Part shown: piece after piece, positions 8,077 through 16,454 of the stretch
Layout of the letters: each line of letters opens with the position of its first letter
Numbering within the stretch: the stretch's first letter is position 1
Assembly: GCA_910588985.1 (NCBI GenBank)
Contig: CAJURO010000004.1
Location: forward strand, 1 to 64,000
Length of the DNA: 64,000 nucleotides
Source: an uncultured Eggerthellaceae bacterium
GTDB lineage: Bacteria > Actinomycetota > Coriobacteriia > Coriobacteriales > Eggerthellaceae
Reading direction: 5' to 3'
The notes under the pieces: model-generated
Told to the model about the DNA's origin: nothing
What the model saw: the letters and a program-made list of their open reading frames with translations, nothing else
Databases searched by the model: none
Program-made: the position numbers and the translations under genes

Positions 8077-9573
8077 TCACTTATCATCGAACTGCGGGAT
8101 CGGTTCGTCGTCAACCTCGTCAAGGTTCCCCTCATAAACGTAATGCTTCGTCTCACGTGCGATCATCGTTGAGAGAAGAAGGACGACGATGATGTTCGGG
8201 ATCGCCATGAGCGCATTCGTGATATCAGAGATGGTCCACACCACGTCTCCCACGCCGATAGCTCCCAAAAAGATCATCACAAGATAAAGCAGCTGATACG
8301 GCTTGATCGCCTTCTTGCCGAAGAGATAGGTGATGCAGCGATTGCCATAGTACGACCATCCAAGGATGGTCGAATAGGCGAAGAGGATCATCCCGATGAC
8401 AAGGATAGGTGTACCGATCACAGGGATCTCGGCGAAGGCGGCGCTTGTGAGCTCTGCACCAGCTGCGATGCTGCCCGCTTCGAGCGCCGTCTGCAGATCA
8501 GCGTTACCAAGCATCGTTGAGATCAGGACAAGGCCGGTAAGCGCACAGACCACCACCGTATCCCAAAATGTTCCCGTCATGGACACGAGTGCCTGGCGTG
8601 CTGGATTGCGAGTGGATGCCGCTGACGCTACGATAGGCGCAGAGCCAAGGCCTGACTCGTTCGAGAACAAGCCACGAGCACAACCGAATTGAAGCGCGAG
8701 CATGAGACCCGACCCAACCGCACCGCCAAAGGCTGCGCGAGGGGTGAAGGCGCACTCAACGATCAAGCACAGAGCTGGCCAAATGTAGGCCCAATTGAAC
8801 GCAAGGATGATGATGCAACCGATCGTGTAGGCGAAAGCCATGAATGGCACGAGCTTTTCGCACACGCGGGAGATGACCTTGACGCCGCCGAATGTGACAG
8901 CTGCGACAAGCGCGACGATCAGAAGCCCGATAACAGCCTCGGCCGCCCCATCTGCGGGATTGGGGCCCGTAGCACCGAGCCATCCTGCGATAGCACCGAT
9001 CCAATCAGGAATAGCGTCAACGTTGGTCGTGATGACGCTCGTCATAGCAGATGCCTGGACCGCAGCTCCAATGCCAAAGGCGGCAATAGCGGCAAAGAGC
9101 GCAAAGAGGACTGCACCAAGACGTGCCCACCACGGCGTCGTCCCATCCTTGCGCGTGAAGGCACGCTGCCAAGCATACATTGCACCGCCGAGCATGTTGC
9201 CATTGTGATCCTTGACACGGTACTTGACCGCAGCGAATGTTTCCGAGTACTTCGTAGCGATGCCAAAGACTCCCGTAAGCCACATCCAGAGAACAGCCCC
9301 TGGACCACCGGCAAGGATCGCTGTGCCGACACCGACGATATTGCCCGTACCGATCGTGGCTGAAAGCGCAGTGCACAGTGCGCCGAATTGGGAAATGTCT
9401 CCTGGTGCATCAGGGTCTTTCGTTACAGAAAGCTTGATCCCTGTCCCAAGCTTCCGCTGGATAATGCCAGTCCTGAACGTGAGAAAGACATGGCTTCCTA
9501 AGAGGATGACCAGCATGGGAATGCCCCACACGAATGCATCAATGGAATTAACGATATCAACGAAAGCGTCCAT
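8077..9573 (-). CDS. Sodium:amino acid symporter, AGCS (alanine/glycine) family
   Basis: About 498 aa, polytopic inner-membrane protein of the alanine or glycine:cation symporter family. Diagnostic stretches are GALCTALSATIGTGNIVGV, GAVLWMWLTGVFGIATKY and SNESGLGSAPIVASAAST. Ten or more hydrophobic segments are visible, and a charged cytoplasmic tail ends the protein. It imports small neutral amino acids with Na+. The start is uncertain: ATG at 9573 fits the family N-terminus, while a GTG at 9609 adds 12 residues but has no better ribosome site. No glycine or lysine riboswitch is seen in the 120 nt upstream. Confidence 0.93.
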   Translation of the reverse strand: MDAFVDIVNSIDAFVWGIPMLVILLGSHVFLTFRTGIIQRKLGTGIKLSVTKDPDAPGDISQFGALCTALSATIGTGNIVGVGTAILAGGPGAVLWMWLTGVFGIATKYSETFAAVKYRVKDHNGNMLGGAMYAWQRAFTRKDGTTPWWARLGAVLFALFAAIAAFGIGAAVQASAMTSVITTNVDAIPDWIGAIAGWLGATGPNPADGAAEAVIGLLIVALVAAVTFGGVKVISRVCEKLVPFMAFAYTIGCIIILAFNWAYIWPALCLIVECAFTPRAAFGGAVGSGLMLALQFGCARGLFSNESGLGSAPIVASAASTRNPARQALVSMTGTFWDTVVVCALTGLVLISTMLGNADLQTALEAGSIAAGAELTSAAFAEIPVIGTPILVIGMILFAYSTILGWSYYGNRCITYLFGKKAIKPYQLLYLVMIFLGAIGVGDVVWTISDITNALMAIPNIIVVLLLSTMIARETKHYVYEGNLDEVDDEPIPQFDDK

Positions 9574-9695
9574 ACTTAGATCTTTCTCATCCTGCGCGAG
9601 CTTGCTCACTTTATCTTGCTAAAGCATGGACTCGATTATACGCATGAGCAAAAAAGAGACGGATGTGCAAGCTGAAAAACGGAAAGAGCAAGCAG

Positions 9696-10907
9696 TTAGC
9701 GGTCGGATAATGAAGCCGAAGACAGAGCCTTCTCCTCTTCTTTCGCTTCTTTTGTTTCTTCCTGGAGTTGTTCTCTGGGAGAACTTGATGAGACCTCTCC
9801 TTCAGATGCATGAGGCTCAGAGCTCTCAGGGCGCTCTTGCGATGCGCCAACCTGCATTGCCGCTCCCGCATCTTCCATCTTTGCCTCTTGCTTTGTCTTG
9901 ACACCCGCATTCTTGAAGGCTTTGGTTCGCTGGATCATGATGGCACCAACAAGGAAAGGAAGCCAGAACACGATCGCACGATAGACGAGCACGACCGCCA
10001 TGCCCGTTGCCTGGTCTTCGCCGAAGAGCGTGAACGCGAGCAGAACCGCAGCTTCGACGATGCCTACACCCTGGGGCGTGATGGCGACCATTGCAGCCAA
10101 TGTTGCAACAACGTATCCGCAGATGAGCGGATGGATGTTATGGACACCGAAGGCAAGCCCTGTCATGACAAAGCACGTAAGCTCGCAGGTGGAGACGAGG
10201 AGCGCGAAGAGGAAAGCTCGCGCGGTGACCGTTGGTCGCTTCGCCATCGAAGCAGCAGCGCCTGAGAATGCCACGACCGTACGATCGACCCAAGCATCAA
10301 CGGGCTTCTTGCGAAGCTTGCGGCTGATCTTGTCAATGAGGCGCTCGACGGGATGGAGCACTTTCAGGAGAAGCTGTGGCTTTGTACCCCCAACGACCAT
10401 GACGCTCAGCAAGCCGCCCACGAGCGCTGCCGCAACAACCCCAAGCAAGATCCAACCTGGTTGCAGGCCAACGGTGAGCGACATCGTTGTGAACACGATG
10501 ATCATGATCATCAGGAAGCCAGAATCGACGGAAAGCTGCATCAGCAGCGCCGCACCCGTAGCTTTGCCTGCAGGCACGCCTCGTTTCGCTGCGTCATCGA
10601 CAACAAGAGTGGTACCCGCAAGATTGAGCGAGGGGGCAACGGTATTGACGAAGAACGTCCCGAAAACAAGCTTGATGCCTTCAAGATAGGTCAGCGTCGA
10701 CCCAACCGAGCGGAAGCACCATATGAACTGAACGCCTTGGAGCAAGTACTTCCCTATTTGGAACATAACAGCAAGGATAAGGAAGAGAGGCGTGCCCTGC
10801 CGTACCGTCTCGACCAGCTTCTCAAGCTGGTCGCCACGCATGAAGATCACCGCAAGCACGATGACGATGACAAGGCCAACAAGTATTTTCTGTATATTCT
10901 TACCCAT
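9696..10907 (-). CDS. Lysylphosphatidylglycerol synthase transmembrane-like (UPF0104/AglD-type) membrane protein
   Basis: A 403-aa protein with about eight hydrophobic segments and the UPF0104 signatures (GIKLVFGTFFVNTVAPSLN, TPQGVGIVEAAVLLAF). This is the flippase-like membrane half of MprF. The soluble aminoacyl-transferase domain is absent, so it probably does not make aminoacyl-lipids by itself; a lipid or polyprenol-linked flippase role is inferred. The last 65 or so residues form a highly charged Glu/Lys/Ser-rich tail (EETKEAKEEEKALSS) that looks disordered and is unusual for the family. It is followed by the symporter gene on the same strand. Confidence 0.82.
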   Translation of the reverse strand: MGKNIQKILVGLVIVIVLAVIFMRGDQLEKLVETVRQGTPLFLILAVMFQIGKYLLQGVQFIWCFRSVGSTLTYLEGIKLVFGTFFVNTVAPSLNLAGTTLVVDDAAKRGVPAGKATGAALLMQLSVDSGFLMIMIIVFTTMSLTVGLQPGWILLGVVAAALVGGLLSVMVVGGTKPQLLLKVLHPVERLIDKISRKLRKKPVDAWVDRTVVAFSGAAASMAKRPTVTARAFLFALLVSTCELTCFVMTGLAFGVHNIHPLICGYVVATLAAMVAITPQGVGIVEAAVLLAFTLFGEDQATGMAVVLVYRAIVFWLPFLVGAIMIQRTKAFKNAGVKTKQEAKMEDAGAAMQVGASQERPESSEPHASEGEVSSSSPREQLQEETKEAKEEEKALSSASLSDR

Positions 10908-10956
10908 ATACGCATCTCTGCGATAAGCTCAACAGCACCACCCTTGGTGCTTGCGA

Positions 10957-11361
10957 TCACACGTTACAGCATACAACGCTCGCCCGCGCAATCAGCTTTT
11001 CCGTATCATCTGTAATGATTACGTCGTAAAACGACAGACGGCGCCCTTCTTTCGTGCAATCAGCCGTTGCGATCAGCTTCGTCCCCGCGCTTGAAGAGAG
11101 ATAATCGATGTTCGTAGAAACGTTGACGCTTGGTCCGCATCCCGTATTGGAGGCGATAGCAAGCGCAAAATCAGCAAGCGTAAAGATCGCTCCGCCCATG
11201 ACATTGCCATGAGCATTCATATGAGCATCGCTGATAGACATCTCAGCTATGCCATGACCGCGCCATCCCTCAACAATTGCACATCCTGCAGCTCCAACAG
11301 CAAACCGATCTTTGCTGAAGAATGCCTCAAGCTCCTCTTTTGTAGGTCGTTCGCTCAACAT
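10957..11361 (-). CDS. PaaI-family hotdog thioesterase
   Basis: A 134-aa single hotdog-fold protein. The motif NAHGNVMGGAIFTLADFALAIASN matches the active-site helix of PaaI/DUF4442-like acyl-CoA thioesterases (Asn, Gly-Gly and Asp positions). A good ribosome site (GGGGAAGAGC) precedes the ATG. It hydrolyses acyl-CoA thioesters; the substrate is unknown. It lies immediately downstream of the lipase-like hydrolase, with a 25-nt gap, suggesting co-transcription and a lipid or acyl-CoA link. Confidence 0.85.
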   Translation of the reverse strand: MLSERPTKEELEAFFSKDRFAVGAAGCAIVEGWRGHGIAEMSISDAHMNAHGNVMGGAIFTLADFALAIASNTGCGPSVNVSTNIDYLSSSAGTKLIATADCTKEGRRLSFYDVIITDDTEKLIARASVVCCNV

Positions 11362-11386
11362 GCTCTTCCCCTTCTGCGCATACCCT

Positions 11387-12328
11387 CTAGATACATCCCT
11401 GCATCCACATGAGCACGTCCTCGAATACCGAGCTCTTCTCCCGCTCGTTCAGGATCTCATGCCTCATCCCGTCATAAAGGATGACCTCGACATCGCGTAC
11501 TCCTGCAGTGCGCATCATATCTGCAGCCGCATGCACACCGCGTCCGCGCTCCCCCACAGGGTCTTCAGAACCAGCTATGAAAAGCAACGGCAAGTCGTTC
11601 GGAATGCGCTTCGCCGCCTTGAGGTCTGCAGCAGTGCGCGTAAGCGAGGTCAACGCAACATACCCACCGAGTGTGAAAGGAAAGCCGTTGAGCTCATCTG
11701 CGATATAGGCATCCACATTGTCGGGATCGGCAGAGATCCAGTCGAATTCAGTGCGCGCCTCCTTGATAGCTCGCGAAAAGGCCCCATCAGCAAGGGAGTG
11801 GATGAGCTTGCTCTGTTTCCTCTCACCGCTCACAAGAGCGCCCATACGTGCAAGCGCATTGCCAACAAGCGAGGCAATACGAGGCTGCTGTCCAGTCCCA
11901 CAAAGGATCGCCCCGCTAAGGCCAGACGCATGGCGCGTGAGATAGACACGCAGCACAAAGCTGCCCATGGAATGGCCGAAGATGAAGTACGGCAAGCCTT
12001 CTCCGTATGCTTCCTGCATGATGAGACGCAAGGTGTCCACATCCTCCACAAGCGCGTCTGCACCGCGATCGATCGGCATATGCCCAAGATCATCCTTCGA
12101 GGAAACGCTCCTCCCATGCCCGATATGATCATGGCCGCAAACGACAAAGCCGCGCTCTGCCATGAAACGCGCGAAGGCGTCATAGCGCTCGATGTGCTCG
12201 CTCATGCCATGTATCATCTGGAGGACTCCCACCACATTGCCCGATGGGATCCACGTCATGGCATGTATCGTGCTCGTTCCATCAAATGACGGATACTCGA
12301 ATTCGCTCACATCTATCTCAATCGGCAT
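11387..12328 (-). CDS. Alpha/beta hydrolase, monoacylglycerol lipase/lysophospholipase-like
   Basis: A 313-aa serine hydrolase of the Hydrolase_4 type. The HGMSEHIERY oxyanion region, the GHDHIGHGRS motif and the nucleophile elbow GHSMGS are all readable. The Asp in GSEDPVGERG and the His in DGMRHEILNE complete the triad. These match the bacterial monoglyceride lipase and lysophospholipase group. The ATG at 12328 has AAGAGG 6 nt upstream. In-frame codons further upstream extend into the riboswitch region on the other strand and are rejected. No signal peptide is seen, so it acts in the cytoplasm. Confidence 0.9.
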   Translation of the reverse strand: MPIEIDVSEFEYPSFDGTSTIHAMTWIPSGNVVGVLQMIHGMSEHIERYDAFARFMAERGFVVCGHDHIGHGRSVSSKDDLGHMPIDRGADALVEDVDTLRLIMQEAYGEGLPYFIFGHSMGSFVLRVYLTRHASGLSGAILCGTGQQPRIASLVGNALARMGALVSGERKQSKLIHSLADGAFSRAIKEARTEFDWISADPDNVDAYIADELNGFPFTLGGYVALTSLTRTAADLKAAKRIPNDLPLLFIAGSEDPVGERGRGVHAAADMMRTAGVRDVEVILYDGMRHEILNEREKSSVFEDVLMWMQGCI

Positions 12329-12501
12329 ACGCAGCCTCTTTTCCTTGGATATTCCCGCATCATGCAATAGCATACGAGCGTGAACGTTCAGCCTGCACTG
12401 GGATGATAACACCATCTCCAAACAATACCGCACTGTAACGCGCTTTCCGCATATCAACTGCCACCAATGCGTACTAGAAGAATGCGAGCGTCTCCTGATA
12501 G

Positions 12502-12640
12502 AATTCAGGACGTCATTGGCTTTGAAGAATGCAAGAGAGGCTTGCATGACGCTTTGAGCGTCGGGGGAAATGGAGGCGAGCATCCTCCGCTGTACCAGCA
12601 ACCGTAAATGCCTTGAGGCACCAAGTCGGAACACCCTTCT
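12502..12640 (+). ncRNA. Cobalamin riboswitch-like leader, compact (class II-like)
   Basis: The core B12-riboswitch elements appear in order. They are GGGGGAA, a GGAGG...CCTCC stem, GCTGTACCAGCAACCGTAA (compare the consensus GCTGCCCCCGCAACTGTAA), a very short ATGCC-TTGA-GGCA hairpin, and AAGTCGGAACACC (compare AGYCAGGAGACC). The short distance between the GCAAC core and the AGTC box indicates loss of the long peripheral arm, as in compact class II variants. Upstream hairpins with CGTCAT/ATGACG and TGCAAG/CTTGCA pairing may form P1/P2. The element ends about 28 nt before the lipoprotein start, so control of translation or of early termination is possible. Outer boundaries are approximate. Confidence 0.75.
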
Positions 12641-12667
12641 GAAGAAGCCCTGGAGAAAAGAGGAACT

Positions 12668-13147
12668 ATGAAAAGGACCATCAAGCAATCCCTGGGAGAG
12701 AAGAGGCTGCTCGCAGTACTCTGTGCTGCGCTTCTCAGCTGCGCGCTCTTGTTCGGCTGCACCGCGCAAAGCACGAGCAACGCATCGAGTGGCAACGAAG
12801 CATCTTCTTCGGCAGCTGTTTCAAATGACGCTCCTGAAGCCCCTGAGGAAGAGGTGACCATCAGCGTCACGGTAACAGGCGAGAAGGACGGCATCAGCAT
12901 CAATGATGCAACGGATATGAGCGTTGCGGTTGGCGTTACGGCCCTTGATGCGCTTCAGCTCGTCTCAAGCGACGTGGTCGTTGAAGAGAGCAGCTACGGT
13001 CCTTTCGTGTCCTCCATCGGCGGCCTTGCCAATGAAGGCTCGTCAGGATGGACATACACGGTCAATGGAGAGTATGTTGCGGAATCAGCAGGCACCTACA
13101 TCCTTGCTGATGGCGATGTGCTCGCATGGACCTATTACGTAGGCTAG
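12668..13147 (+). CDS. DUF4430 (transcobalamin C-terminal-like) lipoprotein
   Basis: A 159-aa exported lipoprotein. A basic N-terminus and hydrophobic stretch end in a lipobox (LLFG-Cys31), followed by a Ser/Ala-rich linker. From about residue 60 there is a beta-grasp DUF4430 domain: VGVTALDAL, then GSSGWTYTVNGEYV and AGTYILADGDVLAWTYY. InterPro relates this domain to the C-terminal domain of transcobalamin and intrinsic factor. With a cobalamin riboswitch-like leader upstream, a surface role in corrinoid capture is a reasonable inference. The ribosome site AAAAGAGG precedes the ATG. mazG follows after 24 nt but is probably functionally unrelated. Confidence 0.85.
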   Translation: MKRTIKQSLGEKRLLAVLCAALLSCALLFGCTAQSTSNASSGNEASSSAAVSNDAPEAPEEEVTISVTVTGEKDGISINDATDMSVAVGVTALDALQLVSSDVVVEESSYGPFVSSIGGLANEGSSGWTYTVNGEYVAESAGTYILADGDVLAWTYYVG

Positions 13148-13171
13148 ATCAGCGTTAGATCGGAGAGAGGC

Positions 13172-13996
13172 ATGACCCAGCATCCAGCATTCGACGCGTT
13201 CGTGGATACCATCGCAGCCCTCAGGGCTCCTGATGGATGCCCCTGGGACCGAGAGCAAACCCATCGTTCCATCGCATCGAACATGATCGAGGAAGCCTAT
13301 GAGGCCGTGGATGCCATAGAGGCGCAAGACGTAGCGCATATGCGCGAAGAGCTTGGCGATGTTCTGCTGCAAGTCGTCTTGCAATCTCAGATAGCCAAGG
13401 ATGCTGGGGAATTCACCATTGATGACGTATGCACCGAGGTCAACGAGAAGATCATCCGTCGTCATCCCCATGTGTTCGGAGATATGCATGCAGATGATGC
13501 GAACGAAGTGCTCGACCTCTGGGACAAGACGAAGCTCGCTGAGCGCGGGGGCGTAAAGGAGGGACTGCTCGATGGCGTCCCGAAGAGCTTCCCCGCGCTC
13601 ATGCAAGCGCAGAAGATCTCCCGCAAAGCCGCCGCATGCGGATTCGATTGGGAAAGCGTCGATGACGTTTGGGCTAAGGTCAACGAAGAGATCGACGAGC
13701 TCAAGCAAGCGTATGCTCACTCATCGAAATCACCGAACGGAAAGATCTCGAAAGAGGATGAGCACGCTCAGCAGGAGGCGGAGCTCGAGTTGGGCGATGT
13801 TCTCTTCTCGCTTGTGAACGTCGCTCGCAAAATGGGGCTTGATGCCGAAAGCGCCTTGCGAGCAAGTTGCCAGAAGTTCCGCACACGCTGGAACCATATG
13901 GAAGAGGCGGCCGAGCGTGAAGGCGTTGCGCTTGAAGCTCTTCCCCAAGGTCGCTTAGAAGAGCTCTGGTCAGATGCCAAGGATTCAACGCGTTAA
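13172..13996 (+). CDS. mazG: Nucleoside triphosphate pyrophosphohydrolase
   Basis: A 274-aa all-alpha NTP pyrophosphatase that hydrolyses (d)NTPs to NMP and PPi, a housecleaning activity. The N-terminal MazG domain has CPWDREQTH, the metal site EEAYEAVDAIE and EELGDVLLQVV. A second MazG module toward the C-terminus has EAELELGDVLFSLVNVAR. This two-domain layout matches E. coli MazG (263 aa). A clear GAGAGAGGC lies just before the ATG. A small AT-rich inverted repeat (CGTTAAC...GTTAACG) spans the stop codon. Confidence 0.93.
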   Translation: MTQHPAFDAFVDTIAALRAPDGCPWDREQTHRSIASNMIEEAYEAVDAIEAQDVAHMREELGDVLLQVVLQSQIAKDAGEFTIDDVCTEVNEKIIRRHPHVFGDMHADDANEVLDLWDKTKLAERGGVKEGLLDGVPKSFPALMQAQKISRKAAACGFDWESVDDVWAKVNEEIDELKQAYAHSSKSPNGKISKEDEHAQQEAELELGDVLFSLVNVARKMGLDAESALRASCQKFRTRWNHMEEAAEREGVALEALPQGRLEELWSDAKDSTR

Positions 13997-14115
13997 CAAC
14001 GGTTAACGAGCATCCCCTTCGCACCATAGCCTTTGGCTTGTATGCTGATGACATTGAGAAGAGTAGGATAGCATCGGCAGCAAAGCACGCATTTTGCCGT
14101 GAAAGCGAGGCAGGC

Positions 14116-14457
14116 ATGAGCAGCATTCCGAGAATAGACGAGGCAGCGCTTCGCGCATCAGAGAAGAAGCACGCAAAGGATACGCTTGCAAACGACCAGC
14201 CCGTCGTCCTTGAATCCTCTGAGACTGATCCTGAGTTCCCTGCGCAGGAAGAGTTCGAAGTTGACGAAGATGGTCCCCGAGGTTCAACGAAGAAGCATCC
14301 TGGCCTTCTTTGGGCAGCGATCGCCATCATCGCCGTGATCGTTCTTTGCGTCGCCTTCGCCTGCGCAGGTGACTGGGCAACTCCGAACAAGGCCGAGCAG
14401 ATCCAGCAAGCGCAAGAGAACGAGCAGATCATCCCTGAAGATATGGGTGAGAACTGA
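14116..14457 (+). CDS. Hypothetical small single-pass membrane protein
   Basis: A 113-aa protein of unknown function. The first 65 residues are charged and acidic (EEFEVDEDGP region). One strong transmembrane segment follows (LLWAAIAIIAVIVLCVAFAC, about residues 68-87), then a short Gln/Glu-rich tail, probably outside. The start is placed at 14116 because GCGAGGCAGGC precedes it; an upstream ATG at 14038 lacks a ribosome site. It is 25 nt upstream of the cyclo-ligase gene, so the two are probably co-transcribed. I do not recognise a family. Confidence 0.7.
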   Translation: MSSIPRIDEAALRASEKKHAKDTLANDQPVVLESSETDPEFPAQEEFEVDEDGPRGSTKKHPGLLWAAIAIIAVIVLCVAFACAGDWATPNKAEQIQQAQENEQIIPEDMGEN

Positions 14458-14482
14458 CAGCAGGAACTCTACGGAAGGCACA

Positions 14483-15220
14483 ATGGACAACTTCGAGAAG
14501 AGATGGAAGCGCATCCAAGATCTCCTTGGGTCGGAAGCGCGCGGTGATGCTCCGATAACGCTCTCCTCTCAGAGAACGCTCTTCGGCATCCCTTCCCATG
14601 TTGAAGAGGTGACCGCAGCGATCGCGCAAGAAGACGAAGCGCGTTGCATGGCGCTCATTCGCGATGAGCTGCGACAAAGAGGGATCGATCGTCGAAGAAG
14701 CCTTTCTCTAGAAGAGCGGATGAAGAAGTCTCGCATGATATGCAAGAAGATCGCGCAGCTCCCTTTGTTCTCCAATGCTCAATGCGTGATGATGTACCAA
14801 GCGAGGGATGCAGAAGTTGACCTAGCGGATCTCATCGAAGTTGCGCAAACAGCTCATAAACGGCTCGCCTTCCCTGTCTGCCTTGATGAGACCACCATGC
14901 AGGCAGTGCAGCCGTCAGAAGAGGGATGGGTGCGCGGGCGTTTCGGGATCAAGGAACCCGTCACCAGCGCTAGCAACATTATTGATCCTGCTGAGATCGA
15001 CCTTGTTATCTGCCCTGGAACAGCGTTCGACGACGCATGCAAGAGGATCGGCATGGGAGCGGGTTATTATGACCGCTTCCTTGAGCGATGCACGCGTGCG
15101 CACTTCCTTCTTGCTGCGTTCGAAGCTCAGCGCGTTCCCAACATCCCTGCCGCTTCTTGGGATACGCCTATGGACGTCATCGTTACCGAGTCAACCATAC
15201 GAAAGTCAACGAGCTCGTAA
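14483..15220 (+). CDS. 5-formyltetrahydrofolate cyclo-ligase (MTHFS) family protein
   Basis: A 245-aa protein. The last 185 residues carry the family motifs: DLVICPGTAFDDACKRIGMGAGYYDRFL includes the ATP/folate loop GxGxGYYDR. It converts 5-formyl-THF to methenyl-THF with ATP. An N-terminal extension of about 60 residues (QDLLGSEARGDA through AAIAQEDEARC) precedes the domain and makes the protein longer than the typical 180-200 aa; I do not recognise it. The ATG at 14483 has GGAAGG 4 nt upstream. It is convergent with the ATP-grasp gene. Confidence 0.88.
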   Translation: MDNFEKRWKRIQDLLGSEARGDAPITLSSQRTLFGIPSHVEEVTAAIAQEDEARCMALIRDELRQRGIDRRRSLSLEERMKKSRMICKKIAQLPLFSNAQCVMMYQARDAEVDLADLIEVAQTAHKRLAFPVCLDETTMQAVQPSEEGWVRGRFGIKEPVTSASNIIDPAEIDLVICPGTAFDDACKRIGMGAGYYDRFLERCTRAHFLLAAFEAQRVPNIPAASWDTPMDVIVTESTIRKSTSS

Positions 15221-15243
15221 AGACCTCTCCGACCTAAAAGAGA

Positions 15244-15262
15244 ATGCATGCAAGGCATGCAT
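15244..15262. repeat. Perfect inverted repeat between convergent genes
   Basis: ATGCATGC-AAG-GCATGCAT, an 8-bp perfect stem with a 3-nt loop. It sits in the 49-nt gap between the cyclo-ligase stop and the ATP-grasp stop. There is no T-run, so a terminator role is only possible. Confidence 0.4.
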
Positions 15263-15269
15263 GGATTTC

Positions 15270-16424
15270 CTAGACGCCTGCATGGATGAACGAGCGCAGG
15301 TCATCATGAAGAAGGAAGTCAAGCTCAGGGCTATCCTCTGAAGGGACTCGTACGAAAAGGAATCCGTAGTTGCCGACCTTGTTGACGTCGAACCGACGCA
15401 TCTCGCAAACATCGCTGAAGTGCTCAAGGAACGCGTCATAATCGAAGCTCTCGCTTCCATCAGTGCCTGACGGCGGATTCAGAAGCGACATCGTCACCAC
15501 TTGGTCTGGATCATCTGTCCTATAGCACGATGGGTCAGGAAGCTTATCCTCAAGATAAGCTTCATATGTCCTGAAACCGAATGCGTACTCTGAAACATCG
15601 GTTCCACCAAGACCTGCAAAGCGGAGCGGGTTGAATTCGATCGGGCTGATGTGGTCATCCTTCACGCGCACCTCAACATGAACAGGAAAATCCTTAACAC
15701 CAGCTATTCGACCCACCTTATCAAGCCATTCCTTGAAGAGAGGCACCATCTTCTCATAGATATGCTCTCCAGAAACATACATGCGATCGCTCGTATCCTC
15801 AGGAGATGCAAAGTCATGTTTGAGGACGTTCAGAACATGCGCTTCACCTTCGCCATCGAAGAAGGCATCTATCGCATACTCTTGTCCCTCGATATAGCCT
15901 TCTACGATGAAGCTTTGCGTATCGATGACGCTTGCAGGGTACATGCTTTGCCAACGCTTCGCATCACGCTTGATATCAGCAAGCGCCGCATCCCATTCGT
16001 CGGCATTCGAGATCACATAGACTCCCATGCTGCAAAACCCTACGGTAGGTTTGAGGACCAGGTGTTCAGGTAAGCGCGCATAATCCTCAGAGACAAGCTC
16101 TTCGAGCGTGTATTCTTGGAAGAAGAGATCCACATCAAGCCCGCTCAGAGCGCGACGTGTCGCAAGTTTGTCCTTGAACAGCTGAATGCCGTCCTTGAGC
16201 GTACGAGCATCTGTCTTATCCTGGATCCATGCAAGGGCGTTCTCCGAATTCGTATAGACACGTTGCCCTTCGTTCACCAGCGAAATAGCCTCAGCTTCTT
16301 CGATAAGGTTGAGCGCATGCGTATCGATGCTGCCCGTGAAGTCATTGCAAAGAACAGGGTGCTGCGAAGCCTGCAACCAATCAAGCAACATATCCGATGC
16401 ATAAGGCGCATCTAAAATGACCAT
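15270..16424 (-). CDS. ATP-grasp domain protein of unknown substrate
   Basis: A 384-aa protein with an N-terminal pre-ATP-grasp Rossmann-like region (MVILDAPYASDMLLDWL). The ATP-grasp signatures are LVLKPTVGFCSMGVYVI (nucleotide-binding lysine and glycine loop), FIVEGYIEGQEYAIDAF and HVEVRVKDDHISPIEFNPLRFAG (Mg2+-binding Glu and Asn). These enzymes join a carboxylate to an amine through an acyl phosphate. The substrate is not recognisable, and no partner biosynthetic enzymes sit beside it. Near-consensus GGAGG precedes the ATG. The C-terminal 80 residues have no motif I know. Confidence 0.8.
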   Translation of the reverse strand: MVILDAPYASDMLLDWLQASQHPVLCNDFTGSIDTHALNLIEEAEAISLVNEGQRVYTNSENALAWIQDKTDARTLKDGIQLFKDKLATRRALSGLDVDLFFQEYTLEELVSEDYARLPEHLVLKPTVGFCSMGVYVISNADEWDAALADIKRDAKRWQSMYPASVIDTQSFIVEGYIEGQEYAIDAFFDGEGEAHVLNVLKHDFASPEDTSDRMYVSGEHIYEKMVPLFKEWLDKVGRIAGVKDFPVHVEVRVKDDHISPIEFNPLRFAGLGGTDVSEYAFGFRTYEAYLEDKLPDPSCYRTDDPDQVVTMSLLNPPSGTDGSESFDYDAFLEHFSDVCEMRRFDVNKVGNYGFLFVRVPSEDSPELDFLLHDDLRSFIHAGV

Positions 16425-16454
16425 GAGATCCTCCGTTATTTGCTCGCAGATAGG

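Noticed and set aside
9574..9695. Glycine or lysine riboswitch before the AGCS symporter
   Set aside because: The gap is short and holds none of the conserved glycine or lysine riboswitch words. The gene follows another on the same strand.
12329..12769. Upstream N-terminal extension of the alpha/beta hydrolase (ORF open to 12769)
   Set aside because: The family N-terminus and a good ribosome site are at 12328. The extension is Arg/Ser/Cys-rich and lies antisense to the riboswitch and signal peptide of the lipoprotein.
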